From: Sipunculus nudus
Lineage: Eukaryota; Annelida; Sipuncula; Golfingiida; Sipunculidae
Assembly (NCBI GenBank): GCA_026874595.1
Contig: CM049309.1
Location: forward strand, 70,478,926 to 70,542,925
Reading direction: 5' to 3'
DNA length: 64,000 nt
The position numbers and the translations under genes are program-made. The notes beneath the pieces are model-generated. The model had not been told where the DNA came from and ran no database searches. It saw nothing but the letters and a program-made list of their open reading frames with translations. Position 1 is the first letter of the stretch. Each line of letters opens with the position of its first letter. Positions 11,680 to 23,445 of this stretch are shown piece by piece.

Positions 11680-14235
11680 TTAACTCAGTACCTCCTCGAG
11701 TCTTTTGAGGTGTTCATCCACGGTTCGCCCATACACGATTATATCGTCCAGATATACAAACATGGTGTTAAGAATGTCATCCTGGAATATTGTGGTCATG
11801 AGCCTCTGGAACGTGGCTGGACTGTTAGACAGTCCGAAAGGCATCCTGATGAATTCATATAGGCCCATTGGGGTTGTAAAAGCTGTCTTATGTCTGTCTT
11901 CTTCAGCAACCTCGATCTGGTTGTAGGCGGACGCTAAGTCCAAAGTGCTAAAATATTTGGCCCCATGCAGAGAGTCTAAGATTTCATTCATCCTCGGCAG
12001 AGGAAAAGCATCTCTGCGCACTTTCTTGTTTAGCTGGCGGTAGTCCACACAAAGCCGTAAACTGCCTGATGACTTCCTCACAAGGACTACTGGGGAGGCA
12101 TAATTTGACACCGACCGTTTAATAATGCCTTGCTCACAGAGCTCCTTCAAATGCTGTCGAACTTCCTCCCACTGGTGTGGCGGAATACGTCTGTAAGGTT
12201 GAGACACTGGAAGGTCATCTGTTGTCTTGATCATGTGTGTTAAGAGGTTAGTACAACCAACAGCGTCCCCCGCCTTCATAACAACTTCACTGTGTCTATT
12301 GAGTATCTGTAACAGTCTTTCTCTCTCCTCCTCTGATCCATGTACAATCCCGAGATCAAGGATATCTCTATCAGCTCTGTCCTCCCTGGGCTTTCCACTT
12401 ATCTGGCTGAGGTGCACTCTCCTATCCTCAAAAGTGACGTCAACTTTACTCAACCCGCTCTGTATATCCTTGACACGGGAAATGGTGCCAATCCTTGTCC
12501 CTGGGGACAATGTGACATCCCTACTAGTCATATTCATGACTCTTATTGGTAATTTACCACCTCCGACCGTGACTAATGCTGGTGTGACAGTAACTGCCCC
12601 CTTCACAGGTTGGGAGAATCCCTCCACACATCCAACCATGTTCCAACGAGGCGCTATGGCGGCTATCTCACAGGAACTTGACTTGGGGATCGTAATGGCT
12701 TCCATCCCAGCAATACGTATAAACTTGGCCTTGGGCTCACACAAGATCCCGGAGAAGCGTGGAACCTGTGAGATCACGTTCATACCTAACAGGACCGGGG
12801 TCTCTGTAACTTCCTCTGAAGTTCTACTGACTACTAGTACTCCACAATCCTCTATCCGCTGGCCATCAATCTCCATGTTTACTGTGACAATACCCTGGTA
12901 GGGTACCTCTAGTCCGTTTGCAACAGTAACCTGTACCCACTTATCTCCTAGTTGGGTGTCTTCCCTTTCAATGTATCTGTGGAAGAAATCATCAGTCATT
13001 GTAGAAACCATAGACCCGGTATCTAGTAAACATTCCAACTCGACGCCTTCCACCCTCGCTGTAACCAATGGACGACCACCAATCGTATTCTCTAGAACTG
13101 TCGCCTGGGGTGCAAGATTCCCCCGAATAGAGTTGTTCTGGGTGTCATTAGGGGTACTGCCTGTGTTACCAGCAGTCTTCGCATCTGGATTAGCCCCTTT
13201 CTTGTCCCTTCTACTAGCAACACGTTTAGGACAATTTCTGATTAGATGGTCCGTTGAGGAGCAATAGAAACACTTTCGGGGTGATTCTGACTGATCCTTC
13301 CTAACGGTATTTTCGGACATTTGGCGATTCTGGTTTCCCACATTTTGGTGCTGCAGGAGCTCTAGCAGTTGTTGCTGATTCTGAAGCAGCTCTTCATGGC
13401 ACTTCTGCTGTTTTTCAACTACCTCTAGTAATCTCCTGACCTCGCTCTTCTCATAAGAACTTGGGGGTTCGTCTGCTTTGACCTTATATGAACTAACAGT
13501 TTTCGGTGTGGGCTGAACTAAGTCTTCCTCCGCCCATCTAATAGCTTCCTCCCTTAATGCACGAAAAGAGATTTCAGGCTGATCTCTAGTGCGTCTCTTT
13601 AACTCCCTCCTTAGTCCGGAATCACGAACTCGCTCGGCAAACCTGTCGCGAAGAGTTTTGTCCCTGTTTGCCACAGCTTCTGGGTCCTGGCCCAGAGCTC
13701 TGTCTAAAAGGTTCATGAGTCCATATGAGAAATCACGCAAGGTTTCTTTGTCCTGCTGTTTCCTTCCATAGAAGCTATCTAACAGCTGAGATGCAGACAA
13801 TCGTTCACCAAATGCTTCCTGAAGAAGAGTAAATACCGCGGCTGCATCAACCTTCTCTGAATCAGGAGCATATCGTATTTCACTTTTCGCTGGACCCTCC
13901 AAATGGCCTAATAAAAACTCAACAGCTTCCTGTCCCTGTACACCTTGGGCTCTAAGAGCACTTTTGGCCTCTAAGACCCAGTCCTCTAATTTGCCTCTCT
14001 CTCCAGCAAATTTAGACAGTTTTCTCTGAGTATAAACTACACGAGTTGGGACTGGATCATCCCTCTCAGTCCTTCTCAATGGAGGGCTAGCACTTGGAGG
14101 GGCACTTTGCTGACGTGGATCAATTCCTGCTCTTTGAAGAAGAGCTTGCATCTGCTCAACCTGCCTCTGCAACAGTTCCATTTCATTCAGGGCACCGGCT
14201 CCCTGATCAGCTTGATCAGTGCCGGTTTGGGACAT
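11680..14235 (-). CDS. Gypsy-1 gag-protease-RT (N-terminal part), ends at in-frame stop
   Basis: 851 codons from the ATG at 14233-14235. Residues 1-300 are a Gag with predicted coiled coils (Gln/Leu-rich at 15-36 and 265-296). A CCHC zinc knuckle (CFYCSSTDHLIRNC) lies at 322-335. Aspartic protease 'LLDTGS' has its catalytic Asp at 405. RT begins around 690, with 'TLDLASAY' near 764-771 and the catalytic 'YLDD' at 828-831. Gag and Pol share one frame here, so no frameshift signal is needed. The frame ends at TAA (11680-11682), in the stretch after the palm domain where related elements have no stop, and the polyprotein continues in the same frame beyond it. A recent nonsense mutation is the simplest reading. 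Confidence 0.94.
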   Translation of the reverse strand: MSQTGTDQADQGAGALNEMELLQRQVEQMQALLQRAGIDPRQQSAPPSASPPLRRTERDDPVPTRVVYTQRKLSKFAGERGKLEDWVLEAKSALRAQGVQGQEAVEFLLGHLEGPAKSEIRYAPDSEKVDAAAVFTLLQEAFGERLSASQLLDSFYGRKQQDKETLRDFSYGLMNLLDRALGQDPEAVANRDKTLRDRFAERVRDSGLRRELKRRTRDQPEISFRALREEAIRWAEEDLVQPTPKTVSSYKVKADEPPSSYEKSEVRRLLEVVEKQQKCHEELLQNQQQLLELLQHQNVGNQNRQMSENTVRKDQSESPRKCFYCSSTDHLIRNCPKRVASRRDKKGANPDAKTAGNTGSTPNDTQNNSIRGNLAPQATVLENTIGGRPLVTARVEGVELECLLDTGSMVSTMTDDFFHRYIEREDTQLGDKWVQVTVANGLEVPYQGIVTVNMEIDGQRIEDCGVLVVSRTSEEVTETPVLLGMNVISQVPRFSGILCEPKAKFIRIAGMEAITIPKSSSCEIAAIAPRWNMVGCVEGFSQPVKGAVTVTPALVTVGGGKLPIRVMNMTSRDVTLSPGTRIGTISRVKDIQSGLSKVDVTFEDRRVHLSQISGKPREDRADRDILDLGIVHGSEEERERLLQILNRHSEVVMKAGDAVGCTNLLTHMIKTTDDLPVSQPYRRIPPHQWEEVRQHLKELCEQGIIKRSVSNYASPVVLVRKSSGSLRLCVDYRQLNKKVRRDAFPLPRMNEILDSLHGAKYFSTLDLASAYNQIEVAEEDRHKTAFTTPMGLYEFIRMPFGLSNSPATFQRLMTTIFQDDILNTMFVYLDDIIVYGRTVDEHLKRLEEVLS

Positions 14236-15769
14236 GTTATCACATACAAAACAGTCTTGTCAATGTGAAAGTTACAACGTAGTACCAGTCAACTAGTATA
14301 TGGAGTATCTCTTAGACTGTTGAGTGAATATCATCAATGAAGTTCTACTACATAACAAATGCTATTAGCATTGCACAATAAGGGTATCAATAATCAGTTG
14401 TAGCAAATAAACATGCACATACCAACAAATCTGTGTGTAGTACTAGTCAATCACATCAAGTCTTAATAGCAAGGTATTCTCTGCAATATCAAACACAGTG
14501 TCCCTGGGAAGTTCCAACCATAGCAAACCTTACCTCGATAACCCTGCCAACAACAGGACACAAAATCTCATAAAATCATATAACCATTCATGTCTTATGG
14601 CAATCTACACAACAGGGCCACTAACATGCCTGTTTTGTTCTTATACAAGCAACAATGAACATCATAGCAACTTGAGTGTATTCCCTAATAATCAGCAAAG
14701 TAAAACAAATACACATTCAAATTGGGTACCTCAATTTCAACCATGACTTGAGTTAAACACAATAAATATTTTAGTCTCACACTCTGCCAATACATGATCA
14801 TGCAGTCTTACATACCTGGTCTTATTCACTTACTTCTGATGAGCATTATACAAAACCAAATGTGAAGCAAAACATGAAACTGGCAAGAGATACCAAAATC
14901 TGGTCAAATAAATATCCAATATGGCCCAATGTCACTTGATGTACAAGAACATCATTAAAATACATGTATTCAAAAGTCAGATACTCAAACTGGATAAGTA
15001 CTGTATCATATTCATGTTCCGATTATTCACTTATCAGGTTGTTAAATACCCGTTCTCTGTTAATCACATTGTTCTTGTGTATTCACAAAACCAAACCTAC
15101 ATATAATACCATGTAGCATATATTCATATTCCAGATACCCACTGTCTTATCTCACCTGTCTCAGTTTAATGTCAACAGCAGTTAGCATATGGCTGGAGAA
15201 AAGAAATAACTAGGATTCTTTCTTTCCACCTAGTATAATCAACCATCAGCAAAGGACCAACTTAAAATTCTGACAACTGATAATTATATCACACATAAAT
15301 GGCTGGAGTCCATATTTAATATGAACGGGATTCATGCAACAGTATCACCATACATTACACTCCCTATAAGCTTGAGCAAAAATAATATTATACACATCTG
15401 CATAGGTTGTCACTTCTCAGTTATAAAATACAAACTGCAGGTATTTAAGAGATGACCATTAATAATGACAGGTGTTCTTGTAATGTTTGATACACAAGTC
15501 CACTAATGACAAGTAACCAAGTCCATAATACTGCAGGTTCCCACATTTATAAACAAAGTCCCCTTGTAGACCATCAAACGGACTTCCAAGGAATGGATAG
15601 TTCACAACTGTTGTTTTCGGTAAAGGAAGATAAAAAGTGTCAACAGGACTTCTTAGTATTTATGCCATACAACTTACAGTTCCCTGTAAAACTTAACACA
15701 TCATCATAGTCCTAGAGCTCTGCATCAGGTGAGTATCGCCAAATGCTGTATAAATTAACAGCCACTTGA

Positions 15770-15811
<42 letters not shown>

Positions 15812-16036
15812 ATAGGAAAGTCCATTCATTAATACAGCCATAGTCCCCTGGATGGCTTTATCAGCTGCAAGTCCACTCATCAGCTCAACACAGCTGTAAT
15901 CACCTGATGGCTTATAAACAACCAGTGTCGTTCACAGTCCCAATAGATACAGCTCCTCCAAACAATGTGACCATTCACTGCACCTGGTCTCATCGAAGGC
16001 CACTATCACCCGCCAGCCACTTTATTATCATGCCAA
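14236..16036 (-). other. Gypsy-1 5' untranslated leader
   Basis: About 1.8 kb between the primer-binding site and the gag ATG, long for a Gypsy leader. It has no ORF of note. It contains a run of 36 T on the plus strand (15772-15807), which is poly(A) in the element's sense. Whether the leader holds packaging or translation signals cannot be read from sequence. Confidence 0.7.
15772..15807. repeat. T36 homopolymer in Gypsy-1 leader
   Basis: 36 consecutive T on the plus strand. In element sense this is a transcribed A36 tract, perhaps a captured poly(A) tail or slippage. Its length may also be an assembly estimate. Confidence 0.85.
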
Positions 16037-16055
16037 ATCCCACCTGCTGCCACCA
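16037..16055 (-). promoter_or_regulatory. Gypsy-1 candidate primer-binding site
   Basis: Six nucleotides inside the 5' LTR, the minus strand reads TGGTGGCAGCAGGTGGGATT. It starts with the TGG expected opposite a tRNA CCA end and resembles tRNA-Leu-type sites (TGGTGTCAGAAGTGGGATT) with a few differences. The tRNA identity is an inference. Confidence 0.6.
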
Positions 16056-16061
16056 GAAAGA

Positions 16062-17328
16062 TGTAGTATGTTTTACTACGAATAAGACACAACTTGGCAT
16101 AACTTCACTTTATTTCCATGAGTACATGTGGTGTGAATATATGTGTGTGGCTGGCGTATTTCCATCTGAAACAATAGAGTAAAACTCTCATATAAGCGAA
16201 ACAATGACAATGTCATGAAAATACAACATTGGCAATATATACTCTAGGTATGGTCTTACATTATTCCCTATCAGATATTAAAAGAAACAAAACATACAGG
16301 TGATAACTCCTCACATTAGACTGATATCCGTACAGTTCTGGTTCATATATTTACTATGCCTACTCAAACAGTTATCTACAGTGAGAAATTACAAGGCAAC
16401 ATAATATGTGCATCCGTATAGGTAAGAATGGGTATTAACGAACACATTAGTAGCTATCAACTCTGTATTGTGAATTAAATAAAAAGAAAATAATATGCAT
16501 CGCATGGTAGAAATAACTTCTTAATAATAAAACCATCCATCTCACTAAATGGACTTATATACTGAAATATCAACAGACCCTTACATCCGACTTAATCTCA
16601 TGCAAGACGGGTATGGGATATATTTCCTAAAATTAACCCTGTGCATATAAGTAATTTAAACCTTAGAAACACTATCTTAAGTGATACTCAATGGATTCTC
16701 CTATTATACACAAACTGGTGAGCCTTTAGTTCATACTAATTCTCAACAAATACCAGAATTGCGTCAGGAAGATAAACAGGCGCTTTACAACAGTACAAGA
16801 TGCCATTTGCAACCAGTGGCGCCATCTATCGGGCGCATGTACAAAAGTCAAGATTCCTTAATTGCGCCGATACACGGTGTTAACTCTGTGGCCTAGATTC
16901 ACAGTATTGCAAAACAATTAATCTCACATGATAACACAGGTTTTCTCTCATACGCGTCATAATTCTGAATAACTAAAGAGTAAGATGTTATAAAGTACCT
17001 CAGATCTCGTCTCCGAACATGGTGGGACCATCAGGGCTCTGACTAGATAAACTAAACTCATGCCCATAATTACTATTGAGATACAACTGATCAGAAGACT
17101 ACAGAACATACCTGGACCATTCTCTGCATTGCTCTACACATATCATCACCTGTAACGTCGGTAATTCAACTCAGCAGGGCGCGGTCCTAGCTCCATACAA
17201 GTAAAACATGGTGGATGACGTAGCTCGTGCGTTGAATGCAACTACCGTAAAGACTAGTCAAAAACCGTACTTATCCTAAATAATGTATAAAAAAACACTA
17301 AATTATGTACCGACATCGTCCGGTTACA
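16062..17328 (-). repeat. Gypsy-1 5' LTR
   Basis: 1267 bp, nearly identical to the LTR at 7659-8923. Differences seen are GTGTGAATA for GTGTTAATA, an extra TG nearby, and single substitutions near 16522 and 17076. It should contain the element's promoter; no TATA box was assigned. Confidence 0.95.
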
Positions 17329-17336
17329 CATGGAAA

Positions 17337-17380
17337 GTATAAAAGACTCCCTTCTCTAGACCAAACGACGAGTCTTATAC
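17337..17380. repeat. Short imperfect inverted repeat between Gypsy-1 and the satellite
   Basis: GTATAAAAGACTC (17337-17349) and GAGTCTTATAC (17370-17380) are inverted copies separated by 20 bp. They occupy the roughly 50-bp spacer between the Gypsy-1 right end and the first satellite monomer. Function unknown. Confidence 0.6.
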
Positions 17381-17502
17381 ATAACTGGTGCAGACCTGGC
17401 AGAGAACTTCGATAAAATTAAATACGGGTGCAGACCTGGCAGAGAACTCCGATAAAAATGGGTAACTTCTGCAGACCTGGCAGAGAACTCCGATAAAAAT
17501 GG

Positions 17503-18079
17503 CTTTTTTCGGCTTTCTCTGCCAGGTCTGCACCAGTAACCCATTTTTATCGGAGTAATCTGCCAGGTCTGCACCAGTTACCCATTTTATCGGAGTTATT
17601 TGCCAGGTGTACACCAGTTACCAATTTTATTCGAGTATCTGCCAGGTATGCATCAGTTACCCATTTTATCGGAGTTATCTGCCAGGTCTGCACCTGTAAT
17701 CCATTTTTATCGGAGTTCTCTGCCAAGTCTGCACCATTGACTCATTTTTTTGGGAGTTCTCTGCCAAGTCTGCACTAGTTACCCATTTTTCGGCTTTCTC
17801 TGCCAGGTCTGCACCAGTAAGTAACCCATTTTGATCGGAGTTCTCTGTCAGGAATGCACTAGTTACCCATTTTATCGGAGTTATTTGCCAAGTCTGCACC
17901 ATTTACTCATTTTTTTTCAGTTCTCTGCCAAGTCTGCACCATTTTCTCATTTTTTGGAGTTCTCTGCCAGGTCTGCACCTGTAACCGATTATTATCGCAG
18001 GTCTCTGCCGTGTTTGCACCAGTAACACATTTTTTTGGAATTATTTGCCTGGTCTGCACTAGTAACCCATTTTAACGGA
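17503..18079. repeat. Inverted block within the satellite
   Basis: About 14 monomers run in the opposite orientation (core TCTCTGCCAGGTCTGCACC on the plus strand), between direct-orientation monomers on both sides. The left junction (near 17503) brings AACTCCGATAAAAATGGC against CGGCTTTCTCTGCC, and the right junction is near 18080. An inversion or a fold-back duplication within the array would explain it. Confidence 0.85.
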
Positions 18080-19520
18080 GTTATTAGGTGCAGGGAACTC
18101 CGATAAAAATCGGTAACAGGTGTAGAAAACTCCAAAAAAATGAGTCAATGATGCAGACTTAGCAGAGAACTCCGATAAAATGGGTTACAGGTGCAGACCT
18201 GGCAGATAACTCCGATCAAACGGGTAACTTGTGTAGACTTAGCAGAGAACTCCAAAAAAGTGAGTAAAGGGGGCAGACTTGGCAGAGAACTCCGATAAAA
18301 TGGGTAACTGGTGCATACCTGACAGATACTCGAATAAAATTGGTAATTGGTGTACACCTGGCAAATAACTCCGATAAAAATGGGTTACTGGAGCAGACCT
18401 GGCACAGAAAGCCGAAAAAATGAGTAAATGGTGCAGACTTGGCAGAGAACTCCGATAATATGGGTTACAGGTGCAGACCTGGCAAATAACTCCGATAAAA
18501 TGGGTAACAGGTGCAGACCTGGCAGATAACTCCGATAAAAATGGGTAAATGGTGCAGACCTGGCAGAAAATTCCGATAAAAATGTGTTACTGGTGCAAAC
18601 ACGGCAGAGACCTCCGATAAAAATCGGTTACAGGTGCAGACCTGGCAAATAAACCCGATAAAATGGGTAACTGTGGCAGACCTGGTAGAGAACTCCGATA
18701 AAATGGGTAACAGGTGCAGACCTGGCAGAGAACTCCGATAAAAATGGGTAAATGGTGCAGACCTGGCAGAAATTCCGATAAAAATGTGTAACTGGTGCAA
18801 ACACGGCAGAGACCTCCGATAAAATCGGTTACAGGTGCAGACCTGGCAAATAACCCCGATGAAATGGGTAACTGTGGCAGACCTGGCAGAGAACTCCGAT
18901 GAAAATGGTAACTGTGGCAGACCTGGCAGAGAACTCCGATGAAATGGGTAAATGATGCAGACCTGGCAAATAACACCGATAAAATGGGTAACTGGTGCAG
19001 TCTTGGCAGAGAACTCCGATGAAACGGGTTAAAGGTGCAGACCTGGCAAATAACTCCGATAAAATGGGTAACTGGTGCAGTCTTGGCAGAGAACTCCGAT
19101 GAAACGGGTTATAGTTGCAGACCTGGCAGAAAACAGGGATAAAAAATGGTAACTGGTGCAGATTTGGCAGAGAACTCCGATAAAAAGGGTAACTGGTGCA
19201 GATTTGGCGGAGAACTCCAATAAAATGGGTAAAAGGTGCAGACCTGGCAAATAACTCCAAAAAAATAAGCAAATGGTGCAGACTTGGCAGAGAACTTCGA
19301 TAAAATGGGTAAAATGGTGCAGACTTGGCAAAGAACTCCGATAAAATGGGTAACTGGTGCAGACTTGGCAAAAATCTCCGATAAAATGGGTTACTGATGC
19401 ATACTTAGCAGAGAATTCCAATTAAACGGGTAAATGGTGCTGACTTGGCAAAAACTCCGATAAAATGGGTTACTGGTGCACACTTAGCAAAGAAGTCCGA
19501 TAAAATGGGTTACTGGCGCA

Positions 19521-22500
19521 GAGACCTCCGATAATAATCGGTTACAGGTGCAGACTCCAAAAAAATTAGCAAATGGTGCAAACTTGGCAGAGAACTTCGA
19601 TAAAATGGGTAAAATGGTGCAGACTTGGAAAAGAACTCTGATAAAATGGGTTACTGGTGCAGACCTGGCAGATAACTCCGATCAAATGGGTAACTTGTGT
19701 AGACTTAGCAGAGAACTCCAAAAAAAGTGAATAAAGGAGGCAGACTTGGCAGAGAACTCCGATAAAATGGGTAACTGGTGCATATCTGGCAGATACTCGA
19801 ATAAAATTGGTAACTGGTGTACACCTGGCAAATAACTCCGAAAAAAATGGGTTACTGGTGCAGACCTGGCAGAGAAAGCCGAAAAAAGGCTTACAGGTGC
19901 AGACCTGGCAGAAAACTTCGATAAAAAATGGTAACTGGTGCAGATTTGGCAGAGAACTCCGATAAAAAGGGTAACTGGTGCAGATTTGGCGGAGAACTGC
20001 AATAAAATGGATAAATGGTGCAGACCCGGTAGAGAACTCCTTTAAAATGGGTAAATGGTGCAGACTTGGCAGAGAACCTCGATTAAATGGGTAAAATGTT
20101 GCAGTTTACTGGTGCAGACCTGGCAGAGAGAGCCTAAAAATGGGTAACAGGTGCAGACCTGGCTAATAACTCCGATATAATGGGTTACTAGTGCAGACCT
20201 GGCAAATAATTCCCAAAAAATGAGAAAATGGTGCAGACTTGGCAGAGAACTCCGATAATATGGGTTACAGGTGCAGACCTGGCAAATAACTCCGAAAAAA
20301 TGGGTAACAGGTGCAGACCTGGCAGAGAAAGCCGATAAAAATGGGTAAATGGTGCAGACCTGGCAGAAAATTCCGATAAAAATGTGTAACTGGTGCAAAC
20401 ACGGCAGAGACCTCCGATAAAAATCGGTTACAGGTGCAGACCTGGCAAATAACCCCGATGAAATGGGTAACTGTGGCAGACCTGGCAGAGAACTCCGATA
20501 AAATGGGGGAACAGGTGCAGACCTGGCAGAGAACTCCGATAAAAATGGTAACTGGTGCAGACCTGGCAGAGAACTCCGATGAAATGGGTAAATGATGCAG
20601 ACCTGGCAAATAACTCCGATAAAATGGGTAACAGGTGCAAACCTGGCAGAGAACTCCGATGAAAATGGTAACTGGTGCAGACCTGGCAGAGAACTCCGAT
20701 GAAATGGGTAAATGATGCAGACCTGGCAAATAACTCCGATAAAATGGGGAACTGGTGCAGTCTTGGCAGAGAACTCCGATGAAACGGGTTAAAGGTGCAG
20801 ACCTGGCAAATAACTCCGATAAAATGAGTAACTGGTGCAGTCTTGGCAGAGAACATCGATGAAACGGGTTATAGTTGCAGACCTGGCAGAAAACAGAGAT
20901 AAAAAAAATGGTAACTGGTGCAGATTTGGCAGAGAACTCCGATAAAATGGGTAACTGGTGCAGATTTGGCGGAGAACTCCAATAAAATGGGTAAAAGGTG
21001 CAGACCTGGCAAATAACTCCAAAAAATGAGCAAATGGTGCAGACTTGGCAGAGAACTTCGATAAAATGGGTAAAATGGTGCAGACTTGGCAAAGAACTCC
21101 GATAAAATGGGTTACTGATGCATACTTAGCAGAGAATTCCAATTAAACGGATAAATGGTGCTGACTTGGCAAAAACTCCGATAAAATGGGTTACTGGTGC
21201 ACACTTAGCAAAGAAGTCCGATAAAATGGGTTACTGGCGGAGAGACCTCCGATAATAATCGGTTACAGGTGCAGACTCCAAAAAAATTAGCAAATGGTGC
21301 AAACTTGGCATAGAACTTCGATAAAATGGGTAAAATGGTGCAGACTTGGAAAAGAACTCTGATAAAATGGGTTACTGGTGCAGACCTGGCAGATAACTCC
21401 GATCAAATGGGTAACTTGTGTAGACTTAGCAGAGAACTCCAAAAAAAGTGAATAAAGGGGGCAGACTTGGCAGAGAACTCCGATAAAATGGGTAACTGGT
21501 GCATATCTGGCAGATACTCGAATAAAATTGGTAACTGGTGTACACCTGGCAAATAACTCCGAAAAAAATGGGTTACTGGTGCAGACCTGGCAGAGAAAGC
21601 CGAAAAAAGGCTTACAGGTGCAGACCTGGCAGAAAACTTCGATAAAAAATGGTAACTGGTGCAGATTTGGCAGAGAACTCCGATAAAAAGGGTAACTGGT
21701 GCAGATTTGGCGGAGAACTGCAATAAAATGGATAAATGGTGCAGACCCGGTAGAGAACTCCTTTAAAATAGGTAAATGGTGCAGACTTGGCAGAGAACCT
21801 CGATTAAATGGGTAAAATGTTGCAGTTTACTGGTGCAGACCTGGCAGAGAGAGCCTAAAAATGGGTAACAGGTGCAGACCTGGCAAATAACTCCGAAAAA
21901 ATGGGTAACAGGTGCAGACCTGGCAGAGAAAGCCGATAAAAATGGGTAAATGGTGCAGACCTGGCAGAAAATTCCGATAAAAATGTGTAACTGGTGCAAA
22001 CACGGCAGAGACCTCCGATAAAAATCGGTTACAGGTGCAGACCTGGCAAATAACCCCGATGAAATGGGTAACTGTGGCAGACCTGGCAGAGAACTCCGAT
22101 AAAATGGGGGAACAGGTGCAGACCTGGCAGAGAACTCCGATAAAAAGGGTAACTGGTGCAGATTTGGCGGAGAACTGCAATAAAATGGGTAAATGATGCA
22201 GACCTGGCAAATAACTCCGATAAAATGGGTAACAGGTGCAAACCTGGCAGAGAACTCCGATGAAAATGGTAACTGGTGCAGACCTGGCAGAGAACTCCGA
22301 TGAAATGGGTAAATGATGCAGACCTGGCAAATAACTCCGATAAAATGGGGAACTGGTGCAGTCTTGGCAGAGAACTCCGATGAAACGGGTTAAAGGTGCA
22401 GACCTGGCAAATAACTCCGATAAAATGAGTAACTGGTGCAGTCTTGGCAGAGAACTCCGATGAAACGGGTTATAGTTGCAGACCTGGCAGAAAACAGAGA

Positions 22501-22842
22501 TAAAAAAAATGGTAACTGGTGCAGATTTGGCAGAGAACTCCGATAAAATGGGTAACTGGTGCAGATTTGGCGGAGAACTCCAATAAAATGGGTAAAAGGT
22601 GCAGACCTGGCAAATAACTCCAAAAAATGAGCAAATGGTGCAGACTTGGCAGAGAACTTCGATAAAATGGGTAAAATGGTGCAGACTTGGCAAAGAACTC
22701 CGATAAAATGGGTTACTGATGCATACTTAGCAGAGAATTCCAATTAAACGGGTAAATGGTGCTGACTTGGCAAAAACTCCGATAAAATGGGTTACTGGTG
22801 CACACTTAGCAAAGAAGTCCGATAAAATGGGTTACTGGCGCA
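19521..22842. repeat. Higher-order repeat of the satellite, two full units
   Basis: The landmark GAGACCTCCGATAATAATCG occurs at 19521, 21242 and 22843, giving units of 1721 and 1601 bp. Corresponding monomers in the two units are nearly identical, while adjacent monomers within a unit differ far more. The second unit lacks three consecutive monomers (about 120 bp) seen in the first at about 20160-20280. Sequence left of 19521 (for example 19029-19421) matches 20789-21142 and 22390-22743, so a third, partial unit precedes them. Confidence 0.85.
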
Positions 22843-23445
22843 GAGACCTCCGATAATAATCGGTTACGGGTGCAGACTCCCAAAAAATGAGCAAATGGTG
22901 CAGACTTGGCAGAGAACTTCGATAAAATGGGTTACTGGTGCAGACTTGGCAAAAATCTCCGGTATTGGCAGAGAAAGCCAAAAAGTGGGTAACAGGTGCA
23001 GACCTCCGATAAAATGGGTAACTGGTGCAGTCTTGGCAGAGAACTCTGATGAAACGGGTTACAGTTGCAGATTTGGCGGAGAACTCCAATAAAATGGGTA
23101 AAAGGTGCAGACCTGGCAAATAACTCCAAAAAAAATGAGCAAATGGTGCAGACTTGGCAAAAATCTCCGATAAAATGGGTTACTGATGCATACTTAGCAA
23201 AGAAGTCCGATAAAATGGGTTACTTGCGCAGAACTGTCAGATAACTCCGATAAAAATGGGTAACTGGTACTTGCAGAGAAAGCCAAAAAATGGGTAACAG
23301 GTGCAGACCTGGCAAATAACTCCGATAAAATGGGTAACAGGTGCAGACCTGGCAGAGAACTCCGATGAAATGGGTAACTAGTGCAGACTTGGCAGAAAAC
23401 TCCGATAAAATAGGTAACTGGTGCAGACTTGGCAGGGAACTCTAA

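Larger units (their letters stand above)
7659..17328 (-). mobile_element. Gypsy-1: nearly intact Ty3/Gypsy LTR retrotransposon
   Basis: A 9.67-kb element with direct LTRs at 7659-8923 and 16062-17328, starting TG and ending CA, flanked on both sides by CATG (7655-7658 and 17329-17332), which fits a 4-bp target-site duplication. Gene order read on the minus strand is gag, protease, RT, RNase H, integrase, which is the Ty3/Gypsy order. A primer-binding site and polypurine tract sit at the expected places. By eye the LTRs differ by three substitutions and one 2-bp indel, so the insertion looks recent. The one obvious lesion is an in-frame TAA inside RT at 11680-11682. No chromodomain or env ORF was recognised; lineage is not assigned. 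Confidence 0.95.
17383..23442. repeat. Satellite array, monomer about 40 bp
   Basis: About 6 kb, roughly 150 head-to-tail copies of a 39-41-bp monomer with the core GGTGCAGACCTGGCAGAGAA, then CTCCGATAAAATGGGTAACT. Variant monomers recur: GACTTGG for GACCTGG, CAAATAA for CAGAGAA, GAAAGCCG for GAACTCCG. The monomer is 3n+1 long and usually lacks stops in all three minus-strand frames, so long overlapping ORFs (up to 288 codons, 21827-22693) arise automatically with a 40-residue, three-monomer period. These are by-products of the repeat: they lack a conserved start, splice sites or a domain. No known satellite name is assigned. Confidence 0.95.

Noticed and set aside
11677-11685. Programmed stop readthrough in Gypsy-1
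   Set aside because: The stop lies inside RT, not between gag and pol, so readthrough would serve no known purpose. A nonsense mutation is simpler.
12227-12901. 224-codon plus-strand ORF
   Set aside because: Antisense shadow of the Gypsy-1 gag-protease frame.
21827-22693. 288-codon minus-strand ORF as a Cys-rich repetitive protein gene
   Set aside because: It is one of several overlapping frames of the 40-bp satellite, with no conserved start, splice sites or flanking unique coding sequence.
17383-23442. CRISPR-like array
   Set aside because: The repeats are contiguous 40-bp monomers with no unique spacers, in animal DNA.
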